DNA of 6,990 nt from CAZEAN01 sp964510225 (GCA_964510225.1 CAZEAN010000206.1:1-6990); one strand, 5' to 3'. Positions 1 through 5,826 are shown, numbered from the stretch's first letter. Notes: generated from the letters alone by a model not told the origin. Numbers and translations: made by a program.

Positions 1-307
1 TCCGATACGAGCTAATCGCATGAAACTTCGTTAAAACGGTTACAGTAGAATTAGTAAACTCCAGCCAAAGTGGTTACAAAAGTTCATCGACCATACGATT
101 CACCTGGCATGCTGTCGGCATCCAAGCTTGTGTCTGTCAGGGGAGTTATCCAGTGCAACCCTCTCTCGATCGGTCTCTTGTGCACAATCCAATTGCCGCA
201 AATCCGTTCCTGAGAGCTTCAGGCGCTGGTATCAGACCAGAGGTGAAGCTGAAGAATGGATGGTCGAATTGGTTTGTGCACAAGGGTGGTTACGTCCGGT
301 GGTCGGT
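1..307. other. Left-edge region without a convincing gene
   Basis: Any plus-strand gene entering from the left would have to stop by about position 34, since stops occur in all three frames. A minus-strand ATG at 19-21 opens a frame that runs off the left edge (MRLARIG), but only seven codons are visible and there is no good ribosome site, so it cannot be called. A plus-strand frame from 128 runs antisense into tpx and resembles no known protein. The stretch does hold two identical perfect palindromes (listed separately). Downstream of the tpx stop I see no hairpin plus T-run on the minus strand. Confidence 0.5.
178..283. repeat. Pair of identical 10-bp palindromes, TTGTGCACAA
   Basis: TTGTGCACAA, a perfect 10-bp palindrome, occurs at 178-187 and again at 274-283. 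The start-to-start distance is 96 bp, close to nine helical turns, so both sites would face the same side of the DNA. No other full copy was seen in the window. A paired operator for an unseen gene or for antisense/3' control of tpx is possible. No protein is known to me that fits it securely. Confidence 0.35.
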
Positions 308-847
308 TTAGGCTCCAGAAGCCTTCTCGAGGGCAGCGAGAGCGGTTTCGTAGTTTGGTTCGTGCGTCACTTCGCTGACGTATTCGACGTGGGTGATCGT
401 ATCGTTGGGATCGACGACGAAGATCGCCCGGGTGAGCAACGGAACCGGCGTTCCATTCATCAAGACGCCAAAGTGTTCACCGAAGCTCCGATCATGGAGG
501 TCGGAGAGGTTCGTGATGTTTGTGACTTGGGCGTCGCCGCAAAACCGGACCATCGCGAATGGGAGGTCCGTACTCACTGTGTAAGCGGAAACTTTCTCGC
601 CCATCGCGGCGAGCTTCTCCGAAAACGTCTTGGTCTGAATGCTGCAAACCGGGGTATCGAGTGAAGGTACCACGCTGAAGAGTCGTGCCTTACCACTCGT
701 CTCCGCGAGCTTTACGATCTGAAGACCACCTTCTGTCTTCGTCGCGCACGCAAAATCGGGAGCCTTGTCGCCAACCTTTAATTTGGGTCCCAGCAACTCG
801 ACCGGTGCCCCCTTCATGGTGACTTCGCCTGTTCGGATCTCTGCCAT
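308..847 (-). CDS. tpx: Thiol peroxidase (Tpx-type atypical 2-Cys peroxiredoxin)
   Basis: Thiol-dependent peroxidase that reduces hydrogen peroxide and alkyl hydroperoxides, normally recycled by thioredoxin. E. coli Tpx is periplasmic, but no signal peptide is visible here, so a cytoplasmic place is likely. The 179-residue protein shows the family's features. The peroxidatic site is PSLDTPVC, with T65 and C68. The resolving cysteine is C103 in DLPFAMVRFCG, matching E. coli C95. R140 in LLTRAIFVVD matches the catalytic Arg. The C-terminal VSEVTHEPNYETALAAL is characteristic. The length is slightly above the usual 165-170. An extra cysteine, C34, lies in DFAC. The ATG at 845-847 is preceded by a strong purine-rich site, GGAGAGGAG (856-864), ending 8 nt before the start. 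The gene is divergent from mnmG and apparently monocistronic. Tpx is the specific family, rather than AhpC or Bcp, because of the TPVC...RFC spacing. Confidence 0.96.
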   Translation of the reverse strand: MAEIRTGEVTMKGAPVELLGPKLKVGDKAPDFACATKTEGGLQIVKLAETSGKARLFSVVPSLDTPVCSIQTKTFSEKLAAMGEKVSAYTVSTDLPFAMVRFCGDAQVTNITNLSDLHDRSFGEHFGVLMNGTPVPLLTRAIFVVDPNDTITHVEYVSEVTHEPNYETALAALEKASGA

Positions 848-1059
848 CGTTGCAACTCCTCTCCTGCTGATCGCTCGCTGCCCAACACCCTTCCCAATCG
901 TTTCTTCGGGAGAGCATAGCGAGCCAGACTGCCCGTCAGCAAGTCGATCCGCGAAATCGCCCTGACAATAACCTGGATGAATCGCATTGAGCCGCGATAC
1001 AGAAACGTCTGCAGAGAGTCATTGACCAGGAGAGCCTATGGGTGACGATATTGCGTGAC

Positions 1060-1079
1060 CCTTGAACTTGGTTCCAAGG
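1060..1079. repeat. Imperfect inverted repeat over the candidate mnmG -35
   Basis: CCTTGAACTTGGTTCCAAGG reads as arms CCTTGAAC and GTTCCAAGG around TTG. The arms are complementary except for one unpaired base. The dyad covers the TTGAAC proposed as the -35 element, so it could be an operator. It could also be a chance dyad, because there is no second copy in the window. Confidence 0.3.
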
Positions 1080-1088
1080 CGGTAAAAT
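1062..1088 (+). promoter_or_regulatory. Candidate sigma-70 promoter for mnmG
   Basis: TTGAAC (1062-1067) and TAAAAT (1083-1088) each resemble the sigma-70 hexamers (TTGACA, TATAAT), separated by 15 bp, which is shorter than the optimal 17. Transcription would begin near 1095, giving a leader of about 65 nt before the GTG of mnmG. The short spacer keeps this tentative. Confidence 0.35.
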
Positions 1089-1159
1089 AGATTGGTCCGT
1101 CTCTGCGGATCGCTAGCCTAACAATCCATCGTTCCTCCTGACTCCGTCGAACAACCGCC

Positions 1160-3031
1160 GTGTCGAAGACTTTTGACCCAAACACCTTCGAAGTAATCGT
1201 GATCGGTGCTGGCCATGCCGGCGTTGAAGCCGCGTTGGCGGCCGCTCGGATGGGCAGACGAACCGCGATTTTGACTCTTAATGCCGACTCCGTTGGTCAG
1301 ATGAGTTGCAACCCGGCCATTGGCGGGGTCGCCAAAGGGCAGATTGCGCGTGAGGTCGATGCACTCGGTGGCGCGATGGGGATCTTGACCGATGCCGCTG
1401 GGATCCAGTTCCGGATGCTCAATCGCGGCAAGGGTCCGGCGATGCACAGCCCTCGAGCCCAATGCGACAAGAAAGCGTATCAGATTCAGGCTAAGCTTAT
1501 TGTTGAGCAACAAGAAAACCTGACACTCCGCCAAGAGTTGGTGGAATCGATTCTCGTGGACAACGGTCGAGTTGCTGGGGTCTCAGTCCGTGGCGGAACC
1601 GTTTATCGTTCGGCAACCGTTGTGGTTACAACTGGGACTTTCCTGAAGGCCCTCATGCACACCGGTGAACAGAAGACGCCGGGTGGTCGTGCTGGAGATG
1701 TCGCTGCTGAAGGACTTTCAGGCTGTCTCCGAGCCCTCGGATTCGAACTGGAACGGTTTAAGACAGGGACCCCCCCCAGGCTGAACGGTCGGACCATCGA
1801 CTTTAGCGCCGTCGAACCACAGCCCGGTGACGATGATCCAGTCCCCTTCTCATTCCTTACTAATCGAATCGAGACACCACAATTAGATTGTCAGATCACC
1901 CGGACTACCCCTGCCATCCATGACGTTATTCGAGCGAATCTGCACCGAGCTCCAATGTATACTGGGCAGATCCAATCAACGGGTCCACGCTACTGCCCGT
2001 CGATCGAAGACAAAATTGTTCGGTTTGCCGATCGCGAGAATCACCAGATCTTTTTAGAGCCCGAAGGCCGACAAACCCTCGAATACTATTGTAATGGGAT
2101 CTCGACGAGCCTCCCTCGGGACGTTCAGGAAGAGATCATCCCCATGATCCCGGGCCTCGAACGTGCGGAGATCATGCGTTTCGGCTACGCCGTAGAATAT
2201 GACTTTGCCCCACCGACGCAACTCGACGTTACCCTGCAGACCAGGCGTGTGGCTGGTCTCTATTTTGCTGGGCAAATCAATGGAACGACCGGGTACGAAG
2301 AAGCAGCCGCTCAAGGCTTGATCGCCGGGATCAATGCCGCCCTGTTTGTGACTGGTGATGACCCGCTGATCCTGGACCGTGCTGAGGCCTATATTGGGGT
2401 CTTAATCGACGACCTAGTTACCAAGGGTGTCGACGAACCATACCGGATGTTTACAAGTCGAGCCGAATACAGGTTGCTCCTAAGACACGATAACGCCGAC
2501 CTCCGCCTCACCGAAAAAGGACGCAAGATTGGGCTTGTTGATGACCCGCGCTGGGACCGTTACCGTCATCGTGTTTCTCGGATCAAGGAACTCCAAGAAC
2601 GCTTGAGCGCCTTTCGGGTTCATGGTGAATCGCTCGAACAGCGGCTAAAGCGGACGGAGACGACTTGGGAGTCAATCCGATTGCTTGACCCAACTCTCGA
2701 ATCGTACGAACGTGACGGCACGGGAGCGATTGATCAAGTCATTATCGATGCCAAGTATGGCGGTTACATCACTCGGCAGGCCGCTGAGGTCGATCGCTTT
2801 CGAAGAGCTGAAGATAAATTGATCCCGACTGGATTCAACTATGATTTAGTCTTGCAATTGCGCCACGAAGCCCGCGAAAAACTCGAACGAGTTCGTCCTC
2901 GATCGATCGGCCAGGCGAGTCGGATCAGCGGAATCAATCCTTCTGACCTTAGTCTTCTGCTGGTCCACCTCAAAGATCCAGCCCGCCACAAGAGGAATCC
3001 GGAAGAACTCGAACCAACCCCAAACGCTTAG
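1160..3031 (+). CDS. mnmG: tRNA uridine-5-carboxymethylaminomethyl modification enzyme MnmG (GidA)
   Basis: FAD-dependent partner of the GTPase MnmE. Together they install the (carboxymethyl)aminomethyl group on C5 of wobble uridine 34 in certain tRNAs, in the cytoplasm. At 623 residues it matches E. coli MnmG (629). The dinucleotide-binding GAGHAG lies at residues 16-21, followed by MSCNPAIGG with C50 (equivalent to E. coli C47). The first GidA signature, GPRYCPSIEDKIVRF, is at 275-289 with C279 (E. coli C277). The second signature starts AGQINGTTGYEE at 370 and runs to 393. The C-terminal helical MnmE-binding part, YGGYITRQ onward, is intact. The GTG start is forced: an in-frame TGA lies at 1139-1141 and no other start precedes the FAD motif, although the Shine-Dalgarno is weak. 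Neither mnmE nor rsmG is adjacent, so it is probably transcribed alone. It ends with TAG. Confidence 0.98.
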   Translation: MSKTFDPNTFEVIVIGAGHAGVEAALAAARMGRRTAILTLNADSVGQMSCNPAIGGVAKGQIAREVDALGGAMGILTDAAGIQFRMLNRGKGPAMHSPRAQCDKKAYQIQAKLIVEQQENLTLRQELVESILVDNGRVAGVSVRGGTVYRSATVVVTTGTFLKALMHTGEQKTPGGRAGDVAAEGLSGCLRALGFELERFKTGTPPRLNGRTIDFSAVEPQPGDDDPVPFSFLTNRIETPQLDCQITRTTPAIHDVIRANLHRAPMYTGQIQSTGPRYCPSIEDKIVRFADRENHQIFLEPEGRQTLEYYCNGISTSLPRDVQEEIIPMIPGLERAEIMRFGYAVEYDFAPPTQLDVTLQTRRVAGLYFAGQINGTTGYEEAAAQGLIAGINAALFVTGDDPLILDRAEAYIGVLIDDLVTKGVDEPYRMFTSRAEYRLLLRHDNADLRLTEKGRKIGLVDDPRWDRYRHRVSRIKELQERLSAFRVHGESLEQRLKRTETTWESIRLLDPTLESYERDGTGAIDQVIIDAKYGGYITRQAAEVDRFRRAEDKLIPTGFNYDLVLQLRHEAREKLERVRPRSIGQASRISGINPSDLSLLLVHLKDPARHKRNPEELEPTPNA

Positions 3032-3150
3032 GGTAACCTCTTCCCCGAGAACCTGGACTCTTCATCGAAAGTCTAGATCAACCTAAATCCCCTCGATCCC
3101 GAGACTCCAGCAATTGTTGGAGTTAACCTGATCGTTCCTTTTTGTCTGGG
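3032..3150. other. mnmG downstream spacer
   Basis: This non-coding spacer separates mnmG from the strong promoter at 3151. Its main feature is a 20-bp near-palindrome (listed separately). A short T-run, TTCCTTTTT, ends at 3143, about 14 nt beyond that palindrome, which is too far for a standard intrinsic terminator. No reading frame looks coding. Confidence 0.5.
3104..3123. repeat. 20-bp near-perfect palindrome: operator or weak terminator
   Basis: ACTCCAGCAATTGTTGGAGT matches its own reverse complement at 18 of 20 positions. The one mismatched pair is G/T, which would be G-U in RNA. As RNA it makes a 7-bp stem with a 6-nt loop 73 nt after the mnmG stop, with a T-run some 14 nt further on, so it may be a poor terminator. 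As DNA its centre is about 71 bp upstream of the expected start of the next transcript, a common place for an activator site. The sequence does not decide between the two. Confidence 0.45.
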
Positions 3151-3178
3151 TTGACAGGGCAAAATGCGGTACTATAAT
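3151..3178 (+). promoter_or_regulatory. Perfect-consensus sigma-70 promoter of the two-component unit
   Basis: TTGACA (3151-3156) and TATAAT (3173-3178) match the consensus at 12 of 12 positions with a 16-bp spacer. Transcription should begin around 3184-3186. The next gene downstream is the response regulator, leaving a leader of close to 300 nt. A perfect promoter before a regulatory gene suggests either control after initiation or repression by a bound protein. Confidence 0.8.
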
Positions 3179-3184
3179 CGCTGG

Positions 3185-3481
3185 AACAGGTAAGATTGGC
3201 AAACTTATCCAGATTGTCAATCTTAGGAATCATCCAGAGCGGATGCGTGATTACCAGCAAGTGAAAGGGCGCGCCTTGTATCGGCGTCGCCAGTCCGTTT
3301 CTTGCATTCCACGGACCGACGTCGGACACTGTATCTCAGAGGGTGCACGTGGGCCCAGTTACACGGATGAAGCCGATCGCAACGAATCGGCGACCTGGCC
3401 GTCGCGAGGGACGAAGGTGAGAACCCGATTTGTCCAGCCGGTCAAGGTCTTAGGGCTTGCGTTAAAGGGGCGATCGCGACG
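3185..3481 (+). ncRNA. Long, apparently structured 5' leader (candidate regulatory RNA)
   Basis: This is the stretch between the perfect promoter and the response-regulator ATG. Hairpins visible by eye, in order: a 12-bp stem (3191-3225); AATCATCC paired with GGA...TGATT (3228-3252), which covers an ATG at 3243; GTCCGT/ACGGAC (3293-3298, 3311-3316), which can alternatively pair as GTCCG with CGGAC at 3323-3327; GCCGAT/ATCGGC (3372-3377, 3386-3391); and GCGAC/GTCGC (3390-3394, 3401-3405). It resembles no riboswitch, tmRNA, RNase P, SRP or 6S RNA that I know. A frame of 80 codons (3243-3485) crosses it and overlaps the regulator start as ATGA, but its product looks random. An independent small RNA is an alternative. 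Confidence 0.35.
3191..3225 (+). repeat. 12-bp hairpin at the start of the leader
   Basis: TAAGATTGGCAA (3191-3202) pairs with TTGTCAATCTTA (3214-3225) across 12 positions, eleven Watson-Crick and one G-U, with an 11-nt loop. It begins only about 6 nt after the predicted transcription start, so it would cap the 5' end of the RNA. Such a stem commonly protects mRNA from 5'-end-dependent decay. As DNA it could equally be an operator just downstream of the promoter. No T-run follows, so it is not a terminator. Confidence 0.55.
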
Positions 3482-4063
3482 ATGAAGACCGTCTTCACTA
3501 CCGGCGAAGCAGCAAAGATCTGTAAAGTCAGCCAACAGACGATCATCCGATGCTTCGACTCCGGTCAGTTGAAGGGATTCCGGGTTCCCGGCTCACGATT
3601 CCGGCGAATCCCACGCGACGCTCTCTACCGATTTATGAAAGAAAATAGCATTCCGACCGATGCGTTAGAGAGCGGTCGGCGGAAGATCCTTGTTGTTGAT
3701 GACGATCCTGAAATCGTTCAGCTCATCAAAGATGCGCTGCTGAGCGATGGCCGATTCGAGGTCAGGGATGTCGACAATGGCTTCGCTGCTGGAATGCTTG
3801 CTAAGGAATACCATCCCGATCTAATGGTTCTTGACATCATGCTCCCGGACATCAACGGCAAGGCTGTCTGTGAACTTGTCCGGTCTGACCCATCAATGTC
3901 GGATATCCGGATTTTCTGTATTTCCGGAATGGTGGAAGAAGATAAGATTGACGAACTTAAAGAGGCAGGTGCGGACGATTACATGCACAAGCCGGTTGAT
4001 GTCGACGAACTCCTCCGACGGATCTGTAAACATCTCGACCTAGAAATATCTGGGGAATTCTAG
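3482..4063 (+). CDS. Response regulator with N-terminal excisionase-type HTH and C-terminal receiver
   Basis: Cytoplasmic two-component regulator of 193 residues. Residues about 4-53 are an excisionase/MerR-like winged helix-turn-helix (TTGEAAKICKVSQQTIIRC, then GFRVPGSRFRRIPRDAL), expected to bind DNA. Residues about 67-187 are a complete receiver domain: acidic pair D73/D74 in ILVVDDDPE, phosphoacceptor D118 in MVLDIMLPD, switch residue S148, and K170 in HKP. The order is the reverse of the usual receiver-then-output layout. The ATG has only a modest, distant purine site (AAAGGGG, 11 nt away), so translation may depend on the leader or on coupling to the small upstream frame that overlaps as ATGA. 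The kinase follows after 146 bp with no clear terminator between, so it is the probable partner. The family assignment is firm; the target genes are unknown. Confidence 0.93.
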   Translation: MKTVFTTGEAAKICKVSQQTIIRCFDSGQLKGFRVPGSRFRRIPRDALYRFMKENSIPTDALESGRRKILVVDDDPEIVQLIKDALLSDGRFEVRDVDNGFAAGMLAKEYHPDLMVLDIMLPDINGKAVCELVRSDPSMSDIRIFCISGMVEEDKIDELKEAGADDYMHKPVDVDELLRRICKHLDLEISGEF

Positions 4064-4114
4064 GCGATTGCGAGCGGGGACCAGATCGACAGATACCGTT
4101 CGTCACAGAGTGAG

Positions 4115-4156
4115 AGAGTCTCGGAGCGAAAGAGTCACGGAGCGAAAGAGTCACGG
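4115..4156 (+). repeat. 16-bp direct tandem repeat, 2.6 copies
   Basis: The unit AGAGTCACGGAGCGAA occurs at 4131-4146. It is preceded by a one-mismatch copy (AGAGTCTCGGAGCGAA, 4115-4130) and followed by a partial copy of 10 bases (4147-4156). The array is head to tail with no spacers, so it is not CRISPR. It may be a protein-binding array before the kinase, an RNA element, or slippage-generated sequence. Confidence 0.8.
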
Positions 4157-4192
4157 CTTCGTAACATAAGTGGCGATTTGAGCGTTCTTTGG

Positions 4193-4200
4193 GGAAGGAG
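4193..4200 (+). promoter_or_regulatory. Ribosome-binding site deciding the kinase start
   Basis: GGAAGGAG is a strong Shine-Dalgarno sequence ending 9 nt before the GTG at 4210. The longer frame would start at TTG 4189, upstream of this site, with no purine tract of its own. That makes GTG 4210 the better start. Confidence 0.65.
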
Positions 4201-4209
4201 CCCCATCGG

Positions 4210-5778
4210 GTGCAGGGTCATCTTGATCGAATCTTGGCACATTCAAGCTATCGGCAGCTTCAGAGGCTTCCGATCCGGCTCGCCACATTGCTCGATCTCG
4301 ATTCACCCCAGCGCTCCAAGTCAGACCGTTCCAGTTCTTCGGTGGATCCCGGCGTCGCCCTCCAAGAACTCCAGGGGCAACCGGGGCTTGCACCTTCCGA
4401 ATTCCGATGTTGGAACCCATGCCCACCACTCGCTTCGGAGGCGCGAGACCGACTCTGGCGGTTCGCCACGGCGATCGGCGTTGGGGCCGAACAGCTCGCA
4501 CGCGATCGTGGTCATAACGCTCAGATGATCCGGAAAGCCGCAGCCGTGGGCCTCATCCAACCGCTCGGATACTGGGCGATCGCAACATTAAATCCGGGCG
4601 CTCTGGAGACAATCGTACAGGATAAACCCGTTGGGAGCACCCAGGGGCCAAACGTCGATCCCTTCGGAAATCACCAGGTCCAACGACTCGGTGTCGAACT
4701 CGCCCAACGCTGGCAATGCCCGCAGGTGGTCTTGGAGATCCAAGCGAGTCGATCGGCTCGCGTCGGAGATTCCTCCCAACCCGAGGAATCGGAGCTTCTT
4801 GATCTTGTCTCGAAGGCACGACGTTGGGCGCTTCAGACACCTTGGGGAGCCCCGAATCCAGGGCTCCGAGCGAACCAATCGAGCGAACCGAGAACTCGAT
4901 GGCTAATCGCCGAAGTCCAGGCACGGACGGTTGGTCGACTCGATCGGATCCCAGGATTAACGGTCGAGTCAACTCTGGAGCGGCTGGCGACAGAGCTGAC
5001 CGAGCGTCTGAACGCAGAAAATGAGGTCGAAGCTCGCCGAGAGGGGATGGTCACTCAGCGAGACCAAACCGAGCGACGTCCCGATGCTCAGATCAGTAAC
5101 GAGTCAGCAATCCGCTTAGAACGGCTTGAAGCGCTCGCCGAATTTGCTGCTGGCGCCGGACACGAACTCAATAATCCCCTCGCGGTGATCGCTGGTCGTG
5201 CGCAACTATTACGGTCCCGGATCGAGGGAGAGGAGGCACAGCGTTCGCTGCAGACGATTATCAAGCAGGCATTTCGCGCCCACCAGATCATCCGTGACTT
5301 GATGTACGTCGCCCGTCCCCCAGAACCTCGGGAGGTCCCGTGCCTCCCGAATCAGCTTCTGCTCGACGTCCTCGAAGATCTAGGCCCAACGGCTGAAGTC
5401 CGTGCGATCCAGTTCCAATCCCGAGTCTCCAACACCCGGACGACCTTCATGGGCGATCCCGATGGGTTCCGACATCTCGCCGATGTAATTCTGAGGAACG
5501 CAATTGAAGCGACGCCCGACGGGGGGAGGATCGCGGTCCGCGCTCTCATCGATCAACACCAATTGGTCTGGTTGGTCTCCAATTCCGGTGAGCCTATGAA
5601 GGACAAAGACCGCAAACACCTCCTTGACCCCTTCTACTGCGGGAGGGAAGCTGGTCGAGGTCTCGGACTCGGTCTCCCCAGAGTCGCACGCTACTTGGAC
5701 CGCCTTGGTGGCAAGATCAGCTGGTTGTCAGGTTCAGAACAGGGAACCGTCACGAAGGTCATGATCCCGATCAGCTAA
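4210..5778 (+). CDS. Soluble histidine kinase with HDOD-like N-terminal domain
   Basis: A protein of 522 residues from GTG 4210 (529 if TTG 4189 is used). Residues roughly 75-175 resemble a degenerate HDOD/HD-like helical domain (LWRFATAIGVGAEQLA, then AAAVGLIQPLGYWAI and LAQRWQCPQVV). Where a true HD enzyme has LLHD it has LIQP, so metal hydrolysis is unlikely. A charged helical linker covers about 245-300. The kinase core follows: phosphoacceptor H318 in GHELNNPLAVI, N-box around N430 (LRNAIEATPDGG), a G1 region VSNSGEPM with N458 where most kinases have Asp, and G2 GRGLGLGLP at 482-490. An N-x-G-x-P form of G1 occurs in some active kinases, so loss of activity is not implied. There are no membrane segments, so it should sense a cytoplasmic cue. 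It is the likely partner of the upstream regulator. The kinase call is firm; the HDOD call is an inference. Confidence 0.92.
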   Translation: MQGHLDRILAHSSYRQLQRLPIRLATLLDLDSPQRSKSDRSSSSVDPGVALQELQGQPGLAPSEFRCWNPCPPLASEARDRLWRFATAIGVGAEQLARDRGHNAQMIRKAAAVGLIQPLGYWAIATLNPGALETIVQDKPVGSTQGPNVDPFGNHQVQRLGVELAQRWQCPQVVLEIQASRSARVGDSSQPEESELLDLVSKARRWALQTPWGAPNPGLRANQSSEPRTRWLIAEVQARTVGRLDRIPGLTVESTLERLATELTERLNAENEVEARREGMVTQRDQTERRPDAQISNESAIRLERLEALAEFAAGAGHELNNPLAVIAGRAQLLRSRIEGEEAQRSLQTIIKQAFRAHQIIRDLMYVARPPEPREVPCLPNQLLLDVLEDLGPTAEVRAIQFQSRVSNTRTTFMGDPDGFRHLADVILRNAIEATPDGGRIAVRALIDQHQLVWLVSNSGEPMKDKDRKHLLDPFYCGREAGRGLGLGLPRVARYLDRLGGKISWLSGSEQGTVTKVMIPIS

Positions 5779-5788
5779 ATCGGGATCA
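5762..5788 (+). terminator. Perfect 10-bp hairpin enclosing the kinase stop codon
   Basis: TGATCCCGAT (5762-5771) and ATCGGGATCA (5779-5788) are perfect complements around a 7-nt loop CAGCTAA that contains the TAA stop. No T-run follows, so it is not a classical intrinsic terminator on either strand. It could stabilise the 3' end of the mRNA, act bidirectionally between the converging genes, or be a DNA-binding dyad. Confidence 0.5.
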
Positions 5789-5806
5789 ATGCAACCGTTG
5801 AAACCG

Positions 5807-5826
5807 CGGGGTCAAGGAAACCCCCG
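5807..5826. terminator. Second G/C-rich hairpin downstream of the kinase
   Basis: CGGGG (5807-5811) can pair with CCCCG (5822-5826), or GGGGT with ACCCC in a shifted register. It lies between the kinase stop and the stop of the convergent minus-strand gene, where termination is expected. It is followed only by ATTCTCT rather than a clean T-run, so the call is tentative. Confidence 0.35.

Larger units (their letters stand above)
848..1159. other. Divergent intergenic region, tpx / mnmG
   Basis: This spacer of about 310 bp lies between two genes pointing away from each other, so both promoters should be here. On the plus strand the best candidate is TTGAAC/TAAAAT at 1062-1088. On the minus strand no good match to -35/-10 consensus was found upstream of tpx; TATTGT (complement of 965-970) is only a weak -10 and has no partner. 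No ORF in the spacer looks coding, and no T-run terminator is seen. Confidence 0.5.
4064..4209. other. Regulator-kinase spacer
   Basis: This short non-coding spacer lies inside the presumed two-gene transcript. It holds the tandem repeat at 4115-4156 and the kinase ribosome site. No hairpin followed by a T-run and no good promoter hexamers were seen, which favours read-through from the regulator into the kinase. Confidence 0.5.

Noticed and set aside
128..664. 178-codon plus-strand frame antisense to tpx
   Set aside because: It mostly mirrors the strongly supported tpx gene, its product has no recognisable family, and it has no ribosome site.
1118..1534. 138-codon minus-strand frame at the start of mnmG
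   Set aside because: It is fully explained as a shadow of mnmG, whose sequence is conserved there (FAD motif and C50 region).
1..3481. Possible replication origin near mnmG/gidA
   Set aside because: gidA is often near oriC, and two DnaA-box-like 9-mers were seen (TTATCCAGT near 145 and TTATCCAGA at 3205-3213). There is no cluster of boxes, no AT-rich unwinding stretch, and no dnaA, dnaN, parA or rsmG neighbour.
4115..4156. CRISPR-like repeats
   Set aside because: The copies are head to tail with no spacers, and no cas gene is present.
3469..4582. GCGATCGC octamers (cyanobacterial HIP1-like)
   Set aside because: Only two copies were noticed, which is not enough to suggest an enriched motif, and nothing else points to cyanobacteria.
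4151..4972. Several minus-strand and alternate-frame ORFs inside the kinase gene
   Set aside because: They are Arg/Ser/Pro-rich shadows typical of moderately GC-rich coding DNA and resemble no family.
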